The translations under genes were made by a program, and so were the position numbers. The notes under the pieces were generated by a model that worked only from the letters and a program-made list of their open reading frames with translations, did not search any database and had not been told where the DNA came from. 46,362 nt of DNA from Brevundimonas sp. (GTDB taxonomy: Bacteria; Pseudomonadota; Alphaproteobacteria; Caulobacterales; Caulobacteraceae): positions 1-46,362 of the forward strand of contig JAPZRF010000005.1 of assembly GCA_027531145.1 (NCBI GenBank), given 5' to 3'. How positions within the stretch are numbered: position 1 is the first letter of the stretch; the number at the start of each line of letters is the position of its first letter. Positions 15,243 through 23,478 of this stretch are shown one piece after another.

Positions 15243-15515
15243 ATGGCCGACGATGCCGCCTTCGCCAATCCCGATGTCCTGACCGCCTCGGCGCAGGGCC
15301 GCCTGCGGACCATTGTCGAGCGGCTGGAGCGCCTCGAAGACGACAAGCAGGCCATCATGGGGGACCTCAAGGAGGTCTTCGCCGAGGCCAAGGGCGAGGG
15401 CTACGACGTCAAGACGCTGCGCAAGGTGCTGCGCATCCGCAAGCAGGACCGGGCCAAGCGGCAGGAGGAGGAGGCGATCCTCGACCTGTATCTGTCAGCG
15501 CTGGGCGACGCCTGA
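15243..15515 (+). CDS. gapR: GapR, DUF2312 nucleoid-associated protein
   Basis: This is a small (90 residue) all-helical DNA-binding protein. Caulobacter GapR is a tetramer that clamps overtwisted, AT-rich DNA ahead of forks and transcription and stimulates type II topoisomerases. The match is strong over the whole length, with the conserved RLERLEDDKQAIM helix, DLKEVFAEAKGEGYDVK and the signature RKVLRIRKQDRAKRQEEE before AILDLYLSALGD. GAGGAG lies four bases before the ATG. It follows the rpmJ terminator, so it needs its own promoter, which I could not place with confidence. A small basic protein gene follows 28 bases later. Confidence 0.95.
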   Translation: MADDAAFANPDVLTASAQGRLRTIVERLERLEDDKQAIMGDLKEVFAEAKGEGYDVKTLRKVLRIRKQDRAKRQEEEAILDLYLSALGDA

Positions 15516-15543
15516 GAGGTGCGAACCTGCTAGACTGGCTCGC

Positions 15544-15870
15544 GTGAAGCGCAAGCCGCCATCAAACAACCCCTTCGAGGCCCAGCGCAAGGCGGCCCAG
15601 CGGGCGGCCCTGAACGCTCTGCGCCGCGCCCGCCGGACGGCCGACAAGGCGGGGGTGGCCCTGTCGGAATGGGAAGGCGAATTCCTTGAGTCGGTGTCCG
15701 ATCGGGTAAGAAGCCATGGGCGCGCCTTCGGCGATCCGGAGAAGGGCGCACCGGGTCAGGCCCTGTCGACCCTGCAGGGCCGCAAGCTCAAGGAGATCAC
15801 GGCCAAGGCGAAGGGGGCACCGAAAGGCGAGGGGGTGCCGCGATGGGGCCGCTCCAGACGTTCCGACTGA
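15544..15870 (+). CDS. Small basic protein of unknown function
   Basis: This encodes 108 residues from a GTG at 15544 (VKRKPPSNNPFEAQRKAAQ). The protein is Lys/Arg/Ala-rich and predicted mostly helical: a basic helical stretch (about 10-40), a middle section beginning ALSEWEGEFLESV that resembles no domain I know, and a Lys/Gly-rich end (LKEITAKAKGAPKGEG). I do not recognise a named family. The position directly after gapR on the same strand, with a 28-base gap, suggests co-transcription and perhaps nucleic-acid binding, but that is a guess from charge and context. It converges on mutL with only six bases between the stops. Confidence 0.7.
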   Translation: MKRKPPSNNPFEAQRKAAQRAALNALRRARRTADKAGVALSEWEGEFLESVSDRVRSHGRAFGDPEKGAPGQALSTLQGRKLKEITAKAKGAPKGEGVPRWGRSRRSD

Positions 15871-15876
15871 CGGCGC

Positions 15877-17727
15877 TCAGCGGCGGCCGAACAGCCGCTC
15901 CAGATCCGCCAGCTTGAGCTCGACATAGGTCGGCCGGCCGTGGTTGCACTGGCCCGAGTAGGGCGTGGCCTCCATCTGGCGCAGCAGGGCGTTCATCTCC
16001 GCGGCCGACAGCACCCGGCCGCAGCGTACCGAGCCGTGGCACGCCATGGTTCCGCACACGTCGGCCAGGCGCTCCTTCAGCGACAGGGCCGCGCCGTGCT
16101 CCGACAGGTCGTCGGCGATGTCCCGCACCAGCCCCTGCACATCGACCGCGCCGAGCAGGGCAGGCGTCTCACGCACCAACACCGCCCCGCCGCCGAAGGC
16201 CTCGACGACGAGGCCGAGTTCGGCCAGCTCGTCGGCGCGGGCGACGACCCGCCCGGCCTCGGCCGGGTGGAGCTCCACCACCTCGGGGGTCAGCAAGGCT
16301 TGGCGCGTGACCGCTCCTTCGGCCATTTGGGCCTTCATCCGCTCGTAGACCAGGCGTTCGTGAGCGGCGTGCTGGTCGACGACGACCAGGCCGTCGCGGG
16401 TCTGGGCGACAATATAGTTGGCGTGCAGCTGGGCCCGGGCGGCACCCAGCGGGCGGTCGACGTCGGCCTCGGTCACCGGTCCGGCGACGGGGTACGGCGA
16501 GGGCAGGGGCGGCGGCGGCTCGACCCGCGCCGAGGGTTCGTTGAGCCCCGGCAGGACCTGGGCGGCGGCAGCCGGGGTGGTCCAGCCCGTCCAGCCCGAG
16601 TAGCCTGCTGCCGAAGGCCGGGAGGGACTCCACGCCCGCGAGGCACCGGGCTGGAAACCGGGCTGAAAGCCCGACAGGGCGTCGGTCGCCACTGTGGTCG
16701 AGGCCCGGTGACCCGCGCCGGCGAGGGCGTGGCGCAGGGCCCCGACGATCAGGCCGCGCACCAGCGCCGGGTCGCGGAAACGCACCTCGGCCTTGGCCGG
16801 GTGGACGTTAACGTCGACCAGCAGGGGGTCGAGGTCGAGGTAGAGCGCCGCGGCCGGGTGCCGGTCCCGCGCCAGGAAGTCGGCGTAGGCACCCCGGATC
16901 GCGCCCTGCAGCAGTCGGTCGCGCACCGGCCGGCCATTGACGAACAGGAACTGGTGGCTGGCGTTACCGCGGGAGTAGGTGGGCAGTCCAGCGAAGCCGG
17001 AAAGGCGTAGCCCGTCGCGGCTCTGGTCGATAAGCAGGGCGTTGTCCTCGAACTCACGCCCCAGCAGGGCGGCGAGGCGGCGCAGGCGGCCCTCGTCCCC
17101 GACCGGCTCGGCTGGCAGGCGCAGGGTGTTGCGACCGTCCAGGGTCAGGGTGAAGGCTACGGCCTCGTGCGCCATGGCCTGGCGCCGGATCTCCTCGGAG
17201 ATGGCCATGGCCTCGGCCCGGTCCGATTTCATGAACTTGAGGCGGGCCGGAGTGGCGAAGAACAGGTCACGCACCTCGACCCGGGCACCGTGCGGGCCCG
17301 GGAAGGGTGCAGGGCCTGTGGGCCGGACCTGGCCGCCCTCGACGGCGACGACGAAGGCCCCTTCGGCGTCGCGCGCGCGGCTGGCGATGCTGAGCCGGGC
17401 CACCGAGCCGATCGAGGGCAGGGCCTCGCCGCGGAAGCCCAGGGTGTGGATGCGCAGCAGGTCGACGTCGCCGGCGTCGTCGACCTCCAGCTTGGAGGTG
17501 GCGTGGCGCTCGATGGCCAGCGGCAGCTCGGCCTCGGGGATGCCCTTGCCGTCATCGGCGACGAGGATACGGCTCAGGCCGCCGCCGTCGGCGTGGATCT
17601 CGATCCGCGTCGCCCCGGCGTCCAGCGCGTTCTCCACCAGCTCCTTGACCGCGCTGGCCGGCCGCTCGATCACCTCGCCGGCGGCGATGCGGTTGACGGT
17701 CTCGGCAGGGAGGCGACGGATCGGCAT
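15877..17727 (-). CDS. mutL: DNA mismatch repair protein MutL
   Basis: MutL couples mismatch recognition by MutS to strand incision. The start is [19 protein letters not shown] at 17727; an ATG four codons earlier is nearly as good. The product is 616 residues. The GHKL ATPase domain (about 1-220) shows [25 protein letters not shown] and [16 protein letters not shown]; the transducer domain (about 220-330) includes [11 protein letters not shown] and [13 protein letters not shown]; a Pro/Ala linker is followed by the C-terminal dimerisation domain (about 430-616). An endonuclease motif can be present in alphaproteobacterial MutL: the end has [14 protein letters not shown] and [11 protein letters not shown], consistent with the metal-binding C-terminal elements of the nuclease-type MutL, though I did not see the usual DQHAxxERxxYE spaced exactly ([13 protein letters not shown] is present). 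So it is probably a latent nuclease. Confidence 0.96.
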   Translation of the reverse strand: MPIRRLPAETVNRIAAGEVIERPASAVKELVENALDAGATRIEIHADGGGLSRILVADDGKGIPEAELPLAIERHATSKLEVDDAGDVDLLRIHTLGFRGEALPSIGSVARLSIASRARDAEGAFVVAVEGGQVRPTGPAPFPGPHGARVEVRDLFFATPARLKFMKSDRAEAMAISEEIRRQAMAHEAVAFTLTLDGRNTLRLPAEPVGDEGRLRRLAALLGREFEDNALLIDQSRDGLRLSGFAGLPTYSRGNASHQFLFVNGRPVRDRLLQGAIRGAYADFLARDRHPAAALYLDLDPLLVDVNVHPAKAEVRFRDPALVRGLIVGALRHALAGAGHRASTTVATDALSGFQPGFQPGASRAWSPSRPSAAGYSGWTGWTTPAAAAQVLPGLNEPSARVEPPPPLPSPYPVAGPVTEADVDRPLGAARAQLHANYIVAQTRDGLVVVDQHAAHERLVYERMKAQMAEGAVTRQALLTPEVVELHPAEAGRVVARADELAELGLVVEAFGGGAVLVRETPALLGAVDVQGLVRDIADDLSEHGAALSLKERLADVCGTMACHGSVRCGRVLSAAEMNALLRQMEATPYSGQCNHGRPTYVELKLADLERLFGRR

Positions 17728-18125
17728 ACCTGCGAACATGTGCGATCGAAGCGCGTCTGTGCCAAGCTGGCGCGTCCGCTTATCCCCCGTTTCCGAAGAC
17801 CGCATGCCGGGCACAGGGTGCGGTTGACGCGGCTTAGGGTACAGCACGGGCTCGGCCAGAACCACGCCTCCTCCTTGCCTGCACGGGCTTCCCGGGCGAC
17901 GGGATCGGCAGGGATGATCCCGACGCCTCCGCTGCAAGCCCCAACGGCGCGATCTGGTCCAGCAATGGCCAATGGCGTGCACTGCAGGCCCTCGCGCCGC
18001 GCAATCCCATCGTCAGAGGGGTCACATTTGAGCCCAACCCGGGGGATACGGATTCACTGCCCGCCCGGGGCAACCGGCTCCCGGTGGGGGGGCCGGGCCG
18101 CCACCCGGCGAAGGAGATGCCTGCC
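17728..18125. other. 398-base gap between mutL and the YHYH gene
   Basis: I find no gene, RNA or strong hairpin here. The only candidate signal is TTGACG (near 17824), without a matching -10. The gap marks the left side of a region whose codon choice differs from its surroundings. Confidence 0.4.
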
Positions 18126-19247
18126 ATGTCGATGGACCAGGACCGCCGCCGCATTCTCTCGGCCGCCGCAACCACGCTCTTGCTGCCGCTGGCGGCGGGA
18201 GGCCCGGCCAGGGCCGCCGACACGCCCTTCGCCAGCACCAGCTGGCGCGACGCCGAGACCGGGCTGTTCATGCGCCGCTTCGCGGGGACCGCCGCGCCGC
18301 CCCGGACGGCAGAGGTGTCCGGCCGCGCCGAACCCGTCGACATCGATTCCTACTTTCCCAACGACAACGATCCCTTCGCGGTCAATCGCTCGCTCGAGCT
18401 TGGCGAGGGCGGCTGGACCCTCCAGGTCATCGACCGCGGCATGGCGGGCGTCATCCCCGACCCGGCGGCGCTGTGGCCGCTCAACATGGTGCCCTTCGGC
18501 GTCGCCTTCAACGGCACGATTCTCGATCCCTCGGGGCCCTGGTATGACGGCGGCCCGGCCGATCCCCAAAACGCGTTCGACCGCGCCTGTTCGGGCTGGG
18601 AATATGAGGTGACCCATCCCCAGGTGATGGAGCTGGTCGGCGTTCCGGACATCCTTCAGGGCCATGTCCAGCCGAGCGGGATGTTCCATTATCACGGCTA
18701 TTCGGCGACGCTCGTCGATCCGTTGCGCACCGGCGCGGGCAATGCCGACGGCATCCAGCTGCTCGGCTATTCGTCCGATGGTTATCCGATCATCGACTGG
18801 CGCCTGCGCGCGCGCGACGGGTCTGCGGTGCGCCTTGAATCGGGCTGGCGGCTGCGCGGCGGCGCGCGTGCCGCCCAGCCGCAGACCAATCCGGCGCTGA
18901 CCCCCACCGGACAGCACGACGGGCTCTATGTCCAGGATTATGATTACGCCCCCGAGGAACGGCGGATGGACGAGGGAGTGCTGACTATCGCGCTCGACCG
19001 CCGCAACGGCCTTGTGCTCGGCGATGACTTGCCCCCGCTGCCGGGGTTTCCGCAGCGCCACTATGCCTATGTGATGACGCCGCGATGGCCGATGATCCCG
19101 CGATTGTTCGCCGAACGCCCCGACGACAGCTTTGGCGGGATCATTCCGCTTGAGCGCGGCGGCCGCCCCGGGCGCAGTCGGCTTTATGACGGGTGCGGCG
19201 CCCGTGCCGACGCCATCCGCGGACTCGACGGGCGTGGGCGTTACTGA
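18126..19247 (+). CDS. Exported YHYH-domain protein
   Basis: This encodes 373 residues from the ATG at 18126, chosen because AAGGAG (18111-18116) lies nine bases upstream. The N-terminus, with DRRRILSAAATTLLLPLAAGG, looks like a twin-arginine-type export signal. The defining motif is FHYHGYSATL, followed by DGIQLLGYSSDGYPIID, as in the YHYH (PF14240-type) family, whose biochemical role is not established. A second conserved block is DGLYVQDYDY. The last 30 or so residues (RGGRPGRSRLYDG onward) look unlike the rest and may result from a late frameshift. Codons such as TAT, GAT and TTG are more frequent than in neighbouring genes, which fits acquisition from another alphaproteobacterium such as a sphingomonad; this was judged by eye. 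Confidence 0.8.
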   Translation: MSMDQDRRRILSAAATTLLLPLAAGGPARAADTPFASTSWRDAETGLFMRRFAGTAAPPRTAEVSGRAEPVDIDSYFPNDNDPFAVNRSLELGEGGWTLQVIDRGMAGVIPDPAALWPLNMVPFGVAFNGTILDPSGPWYDGGPADPQNAFDRACSGWEYEVTHPQVMELVGVPDILQGHVQPSGMFHYHGYSATLVDPLRTGAGNADGIQLLGYSSDGYPIIDWRLRARDGSAVRLESGWRLRGGARAAQPQTNPALTPTGQHDGLYVQDYDYAPEERRMDEGVLTIALDRRNGLVLGDDLPPLPGFPQRHYAYVMTPRWPMIPRLFAERPDDSFGGIIPLERGGRPGRSRLYDGCGARADAIRGLDGRGRY

Positions 19248-19265
19248 CGGCGCGGGCGCCGCCGC

Positions 19266-19400
19266 TCACCCCGTGGCGAGGCAATGGAGCAGCGGTTCGA
19301 GCCGGTCGAGCGCCTCATCGATGATGGCGTCGCTCGCCTTCAGCGCGGGCAGGAGCGGGGCCAAGCGAACGTCAATCGACTTGACCTGCGAGCCGGGGTC
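19266..19400 (-). pseudogene. Stub of a PLP-dependent (class III-like) aminotransferase gene
   Basis: On the minus strand a frame ending at TGA (19268-19266) encodes 44 residues including LAPLLPALKASDAIIDEALD, then RLEPLLHCLATG. This pattern is the C-terminal end of class III/omega aminotransferases, where the last helix carries xIDEALDRL. Nothing upstream continues the enzyme, because the DUF3500 gene begins at 19454 on the other strand. About 90% of the gene is therefore missing. The stub lies directly beside the YHYH gene and supports a past insertion with deletion at this point. Confidence 0.6.
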
Positions 19401-19453
19401 GGGGATCAACCTCCGGGAAGCGCGTCCTTTCAGGGCCGCAGGGGTCTCTTGTC

Positions 19454-20572
19454 ATGAAGTTCTGTATGGTCGCGGCTGCTTGCCTGCTTGGCCTGGGCGC
19501 GGCCGGTTCAGGCTGGGCGCACGATGGGCGGCACGCCCATGCCGCCCCTTCCAGCCCGGTCTCGTCCGCAGCCATGCGGTTTCTCGCGACTCTTTCGGCC
19601 GAGCAGCGGGCCACAGCCGTTCGGCCATTCGAGGATGATGCCGCCCGGGTGAACTGGAGCAACCTGCCCACGCCCATGGCCCCGCGCCACGGCGTGGCCC
19701 TGGCCGACCTGAGCCCTGAACAGCGATTGGCCGTGCATGCCATGATGGTCGCTGCCATGAGCAGCCAAGGCTATGGCAAGGCCGCGACCATCATGTGGAT
19801 CGACGACATTCTGCGGGTCGAGGAAGGCGAGTGGCTGGCCACGGCGACCCTGACGCCCGGGCAGAGGACGCGGAGGGAGCAGATCCTGGCGTCGCGCAGC
19901 TCTGACAACTACTGGGTCGTCGTCTTCGGTGATCCGGCTTCGGCCCAGTGGGGCTGGGCGCTGAGCGGGCACCATTTCGCGGCCAACTTCACCGTCGTGG
20001 GTGGCCGCATGGCCTTTACGCCGCTGTTCCTGGGGGCCGCGCCCCAGACCGTGACCTCTGGCCGTTACGCGGGTTGGAGCGTCCTGCAGCATGAGATCGA
20101 CAAGGGCTTTGCGCTGATCGGGTCTTTCAACGAGGCCCAACGCGCCCGGGCCCACATCGCCGATGCGGTGACGCCGGACCTGTTCACCGGCCGGGGCCGC
20201 AAGGACAGCCTGGCCGCTCCCGTTGGTCTGAGCGCCTCGCAACTGGACGCGGCACAGCAGACCCTGCTTTGGAGCCTGATCGACGAGTTTGTCGGCGATG
20301 CGGCCGACATGGCGGCCGCCGCCCAGATGGAGGCTATCCGGGCCGATGGACTGGACAGGTTGCATTTCGCCTGGTGGGGGCCAAGCGACGATCCGGCCCA
20401 GCGCTTCATGTACCGCATCCACGGCCCGTCAATCTTGATTGAATACGCCCGAGAACCTGACAATTCGAGCAACGGCGGACCGGGCAACCACGTCCACGCG
20501 ATCGTGCGCGATCCACGAAACGACTACGGCGAGGACTGGCTGGGGCGCCACTACACTGAGCACCCACACTAG
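19454..20572 (+). CDS. Exported DUF3500 protein
   Basis: This encodes 372 residues with a signal peptide (MKFCMVAAACLLGLGAAG, cut near SGWAH) and a His-rich start to the mature chain. The DUF3500 domain spans most of the rest, with the conserved features WALSGHHFAANF, a P-L-F-L-G segment, HGPSILIEY and GNHVHAIVRDPRNDYG. Several His and Asp residues in HHFAAN and HVHAIVRD could form a metal or active site, but no reaction is known for the family. No operon partner: the preceding stub is on the other strand and the following thioesterase converges from the right. Confidence 0.85.
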   Translation: MKFCMVAAACLLGLGAAGSGWAHDGRHAHAAPSSPVSSAAMRFLATLSAEQRATAVRPFEDDAARVNWSNLPTPMAPRHGVALADLSPEQRLAVHAMMVAAMSSQGYGKAATIMWIDDILRVEEGEWLATATLTPGQRTRREQILASRSSDNYWVVVFGDPASAQWGWALSGHHFAANFTVVGGRMAFTPLFLGAAPQTVTSGRYAGWSVLQHEIDKGFALIGSFNEAQRARAHIADAVTPDLFTGRGRKDSLAAPVGLSASQLDAAQQTLLWSLIDEFVGDAADMAAAAQMEAIRADGLDRLHFAWWGPSDDPAQRFMYRIHGPSILIEYAREPDNSSNGGPGNHVHAIVRDPRNDYGEDWLGRHYTEHPH

Positions 20573-20624
20573 AGAAAGCTGGCCCGAACGACTGACAGCG
20601 GCCATCAGGCTCGCAGTACCGGGG

Positions 20625-21077
20625 CTAGCGCGCGTCCATGATGACGCAGGTAGAGGTCGCTGAGGCATAGAGCCGCCCGTCAGGGCCGACGAGCTTGCCC
20701 TCGGCGAAGCCCGCGCGGCGGCCGACCGTCAGCACCCGACCTTCGGCACGGACGGTGCCGACTTCCGGGGTCAGGGCCCGGTGGTAGGCCACCTTCAACT
20801 CCAGGGTAGTGTAGGCCTGTCCGGGCTTCAGGGTCGAGTGGACGGCGCAGGCGACGCAGGAGTCCAGCACCGTCGCGGCCCATCCCCCGTGCACCGTGCC
20901 CATGGGATTCAGAACCGCTGCCGAAGGTTCGCCCTCGAACACGGCCAGCCCTTCCCCGACCTCGACCAGACGATAGCCGAGCGTGCGCGCCATGGGGATC
21001 TCGGGCCGGGTGCCGGAGATGACGGCGCGCAGGGCGTCTAGCCCGGACTCTCGGAAGTCGACGGGGGAATCGGTCAT
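20625..21077 (-). CDS. PaaI-family hotdog thioesterase
   Basis: This encodes a 150-residue single hotdog-fold protein that hydrolyses acyl- or aryl-CoA thioesters in the cytoplasm. The start MTDSPVDFRESG (21077) was chosen over a much longer open frame because the domain begins here. The active-site helix is GTVHGGWAATVLDSCVACA, with the HGG-x5-D pattern of the PaaI/YbgC-related group. The C-terminal strand RLYASATSTCVIMD is complete. Substrate cannot be predicted. The DUF3035 gene upstream on the same strand is separated by about 73 bases, so co-transcription is possible. Confidence 0.88.
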   Translation of the reverse strand: MTDSPVDFRESGLDALRAVISGTRPEIPMARTLGYRLVEVGEGLAVFEGEPSAAVLNPMGTVHGGWAATVLDSCVACAVHSTLKPGQAYTTLELKVAYHRALTPEVGTVRAEGRVLTVGRRAGFAEGKLVGPDGRLYASATSTCVIMDAR

Positions 21078-21150
21078 GGGACGAGCTCCTGAGGGGTGCG
21101 CCAGCTTAGGACCGCCCGACGACGAGGCAAGCTGGTCCCGGCAAGCGGGC

Positions 21151-21723
21151 TCAGAGGCCGGGCAGCTTGAAGCCCCGGTCGTTGCGCGGCTGGATGGTGA
21201 TGGCCTGGTTGCCGCCCGTGAGGGCCCGCAGGCGCGCTGCCTCGCTGCCGGCATCGACGGTGATGGCACCGTCCGGGCCGGCCAAGGTCGTGGCCGTCTG
21301 GGTTTCCGGCGCATTGCGGCGCCAGAACAGTAGGCGATTGGCAAAGCCCTCTTCCTTATGGGCGAGGTCGCCGAACTCGTCGTCGACGACATAGCGGGCC
21401 AGCGGGTCGGCGCGATCCGCGCCGGCGGCCACGACGAGAGCCTGTTCGCCCGGGGTGCGGGTCACGGCCTGGCGCTGACCCAGAAGGATCTGGCGCGCGG
21501 CGCTCTCGGGGGCAAGCTCCTGCGGCCGCGGCTCGCCCGGCGAGGGCGGACGCAGGCCGTACTCCGGCGGCACGGTCAGGGGTGCCGTCGAGACGGTGAC
21601 GAATTCGTCGGGGACAACCTTGGCCAGGCCGATGCTTTGGCGGACCCCGCTGCTGCATCCGGCGGTCGCGAGGGCCGCGGCGGCGGTGAGGGTCAGGGCG
21701 GCGAGACGACGGGCGGTGATCAC
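21151..21723 (-). CDS. DUF3035 lipoprotein, BamF-like
   Basis: This encodes 190 residues from a GTG at 21723, giving a textbook lipoprotein signal (23 residues, lipobox ATAGC, lipidated Cys23); a longer frame from ATG 21771 is possible. The mature N-terminus has VVPDEFVTVSTAPLTVPPEY, a motif shared with the N-terminus of E. coli BamC. In Caulobacter a lipoprotein with this motif, BamF, belongs to the BAM complex that inserts outer-membrane beta-barrel proteins. The rest (about 90-190) is poorly conserved. It lies 62 bases downstream of lspA, which would process its signal peptide. Calling it BamF rests on this motif and on the DUF3035 resemblance from memory. Confidence 0.75.
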   Translation of the reverse strand: MITARRLAALTLTAAAALATAGCSSGVRQSIGLAKVVPDEFVTVSTAPLTVPPEYGLRPPSPGEPRPQELAPESAARQILLGQRQAVTRTPGEQALVVAAGADRADPLARYVVDDEFGDLAHKEEGFANRLLFWRRNAPETQTATTLAGPDGAITVDAGSEAARLRALTGGNQAITIQPRNDRGFKLPGL

Positions 21724-21785
21724 GATCGGGCGGCCTTTCCAGGCACCCGTCGAAGCCGGGCGCGGGGACATTCAGAAGCGGGTGA

Positions 21786-22313
21786 TTACGACTTTTCGTG
21801 GGCCGCGCCAACCTTGGCCGGGGTCTCCGGGCGCAGGCTATCCAGGATCAGAAGCAGAACGCCGATGCTGATGGCGCTGTCGGCGACATTGAACACCCAG
21901 GGAAACAGGCCCGTGTCCGAGAAGTCGATGAAGTCCACCACATAGCCGAAGCGGATCCGGTCGATAACGTTGCCGATGGCCCCGCCCATCACCAGACCGA
22001 TCGCCGTAACCAGGGTGCGGCGCTGGGTGCGCAGGGCCCAGATGGCCAGGGCGGCCGAGACCACGATCGAGAAGACGGTCAGGAACCAGCGCGCCTCGCC
22101 GCCGCCGAACAGGTTGAAACTGACGCCCGTGTTGCGCACCATGGTCAGGTCGAGAATGCCCGGCATCACCTCGGCGAAGCGGTAGCCGTCCGGAATCAGC
22201 CGCGGGTCGGCGATGTCCACGGACCCCAGGATCAGCGCCTTGGTGATCTGGTCGAGGACGATAATGGCGAGGGCGAAGCCATAGGCCGCCAGGGCGATGC
22301 GCGGAAGTCTCAT
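21786..22313 (-). CDS. lspA: Lipoprotein signal peptidase (signal peptidase II)
   Basis: This inner-membrane aspartyl protease removes the signal peptide from prolipoproteins after lipidation. The product is 175 residues with four membrane helices (about 8-25, 68-90, 95-115 and 135-158). The catalytic Asp residues are in GNVIDRIRFGYVVDFIDF and FNVADSAISIG, and MVRNTGVSFNLF is also conserved. Slightly above the usual 160 residues because of a short polar tail. It is followed by a lipoprotein gene, a fitting neighbour. Confidence 0.96.
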   Translation of the reverse strand: MRLPRIALAAYGFALAIIVLDQITKALILGSVDIADPRLIPDGYRFAEVMPGILDLTMVRNTGVSFNLFGGGEARWFLTVFSIVVSAALAIWALRTQRRTLVTAIGLVMGGAIGNVIDRIRFGYVVDFIDFSDTGLFPWVFNVADSAISIGVLLLILDSLRPETPAKVGAAHEKS

Positions 22314-22359
22314 GAGCGGGGAGTAGCAGGAACCGCCGCGGTTGCGCCAGCGCCCGCCG

Positions 22360-23430
22360 TCATCGCGACAAGGTGGCTACCGCCGGCGGCACCAGGTCAG
22401 TGAACAGGCCGTCGAGGCCGGCGGCCCAGCCGTCGGCCAGCCAGGCCTCGAAATCGCCGGCCTGTGCGACGAAGTCCGGCGCGGCTGGATCCCCGCGGCG
22501 GAGATCCGTTGGCAGGAAGGCGTTCTCCGGCCGGAAGGTCCAGGCGATGACCCTGAGGCCGGCCGCCTGGGCCCGGGCAACCAGGTCGGAGGGACCGGCG
22601 CGGCTGCCGTCGGCCGCGCGTCGCAGGACGAGGCTGGACTCCACCCCGATCGCCGTGGCGTAGGCACGCACGGCGGCAAGGCCGGCGTCGGTCAGCGTCG
22701 CTGCGTAGGGCTGGTCGGGGCGGTCGGCGGGGGCACCTCCGGCGGCGATTAGCTGCAGCCGCGGGGTGTTGATCCGCTGTGCCAGCCGCTCCAGCGGGCC
22801 GACCTCGAAGCACTGGATCAGGACCGGTGCGTCAGCGCCGGTCAGGCCGCGCTCGACGAGGATCGTCACGAGCGCCGATTCCATGTCGAGCCCGAGAGTG
22901 GCGAAATGGGCCGGGTGCTTCAGCTCGGGTGCCAGGCCGATGGTGCGACCGGCGCGCCGGCTGGCCTCCGCAGCCAGATCCATCACCTCCTCGAAGGTCA
23001 GGATCCCGTCCGTCCCGTCGAAGGCGGCGCTGGCCGGGCGCAGGGCCGGCAGCCGCTCGCGGGCGCGCAGGGTGCGCAGTTCGGCGAGGGTGAAGTCCTC
23101 GGTGAACCATCCGGTGACCGGATAGCCGTCGATCACGGCCGTACGGCGGCGGTCGGCGAACTCCGGCCGGCTGGCGATGTCCGTGGTCTCGCCTATCTCG
23201 TTCTCGTGCCGGGCGACCAGCACACCGTCGCGGGTCATCACCAGGTCCGGCTCGATCATATCGGCGCCTTGGGCGATGGCCAGCTCATAGGCGGCGCGGG
23301 TATGCTCCGGGCGCTCGGCCGAGGCGCCGCGGTGGGCGATGATCAGCCTGTCGGGCAGGGGCGCGAGGGTCTGGGCCACGGCGGGGCTTCCGGCGAGCGC
23401 GAGCAGGAGCGGCAGGATGAGACGGATCAT
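22360..23430 (-). CDS. glpQ: Periplasmic glycerophosphodiester phosphodiesterase
   Basis: This enzyme splits glycerophosphodiesters into glycerol-3-phosphate and an alcohol. It has 356 residues with a signal peptide (MIRLILPLLLALAGSPAVAQ). The GDPD active site is complete: HRGASAERPEHT contributes the first His and Arg, and MIEPDLVMTRDGVLVARHE the metal-binding Glu and Asp and the second His. The length and the late QCFEVGPLERLA element fit the GlpQ type. It is read in the same direction as topA (48-base gap), but the pairing seems incidental. Phosphate limitation may regulate it; no Pho box was recognised. Confidence 0.93.
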   Translation of the reverse strand: MIRLILPLLLALAGSPAVAQTLAPLPDRLIIAHRGASAERPEHTRAAYELAIAQGADMIEPDLVMTRDGVLVARHENEIGETTDIASRPEFADRRRTAVIDGYPVTGWFTEDFTLAELRTLRARERLPALRPASAAFDGTDGILTFEEVMDLAAEASRRAGRTIGLAPELKHPAHFATLGLDMESALVTILVERGLTGADAPVLIQCFEVGPLERLAQRINTPRLQLIAAGGAPADRPDQPYAATLTDAGLAAVRAYATAIGVESSLVLRRAADGSRAGPSDLVARAQAAGLRVIAWTFRPENAFLPTDLRRGDPAAPDFVAQAGDFEAWLADGWAAGLDGLFTDLVPPAVATLSR

Positions 23431-23478
23431 GCCGTCGGGATAGCGGCGGGATGTGACAGGCGTTCGGGAGGTATGCTC

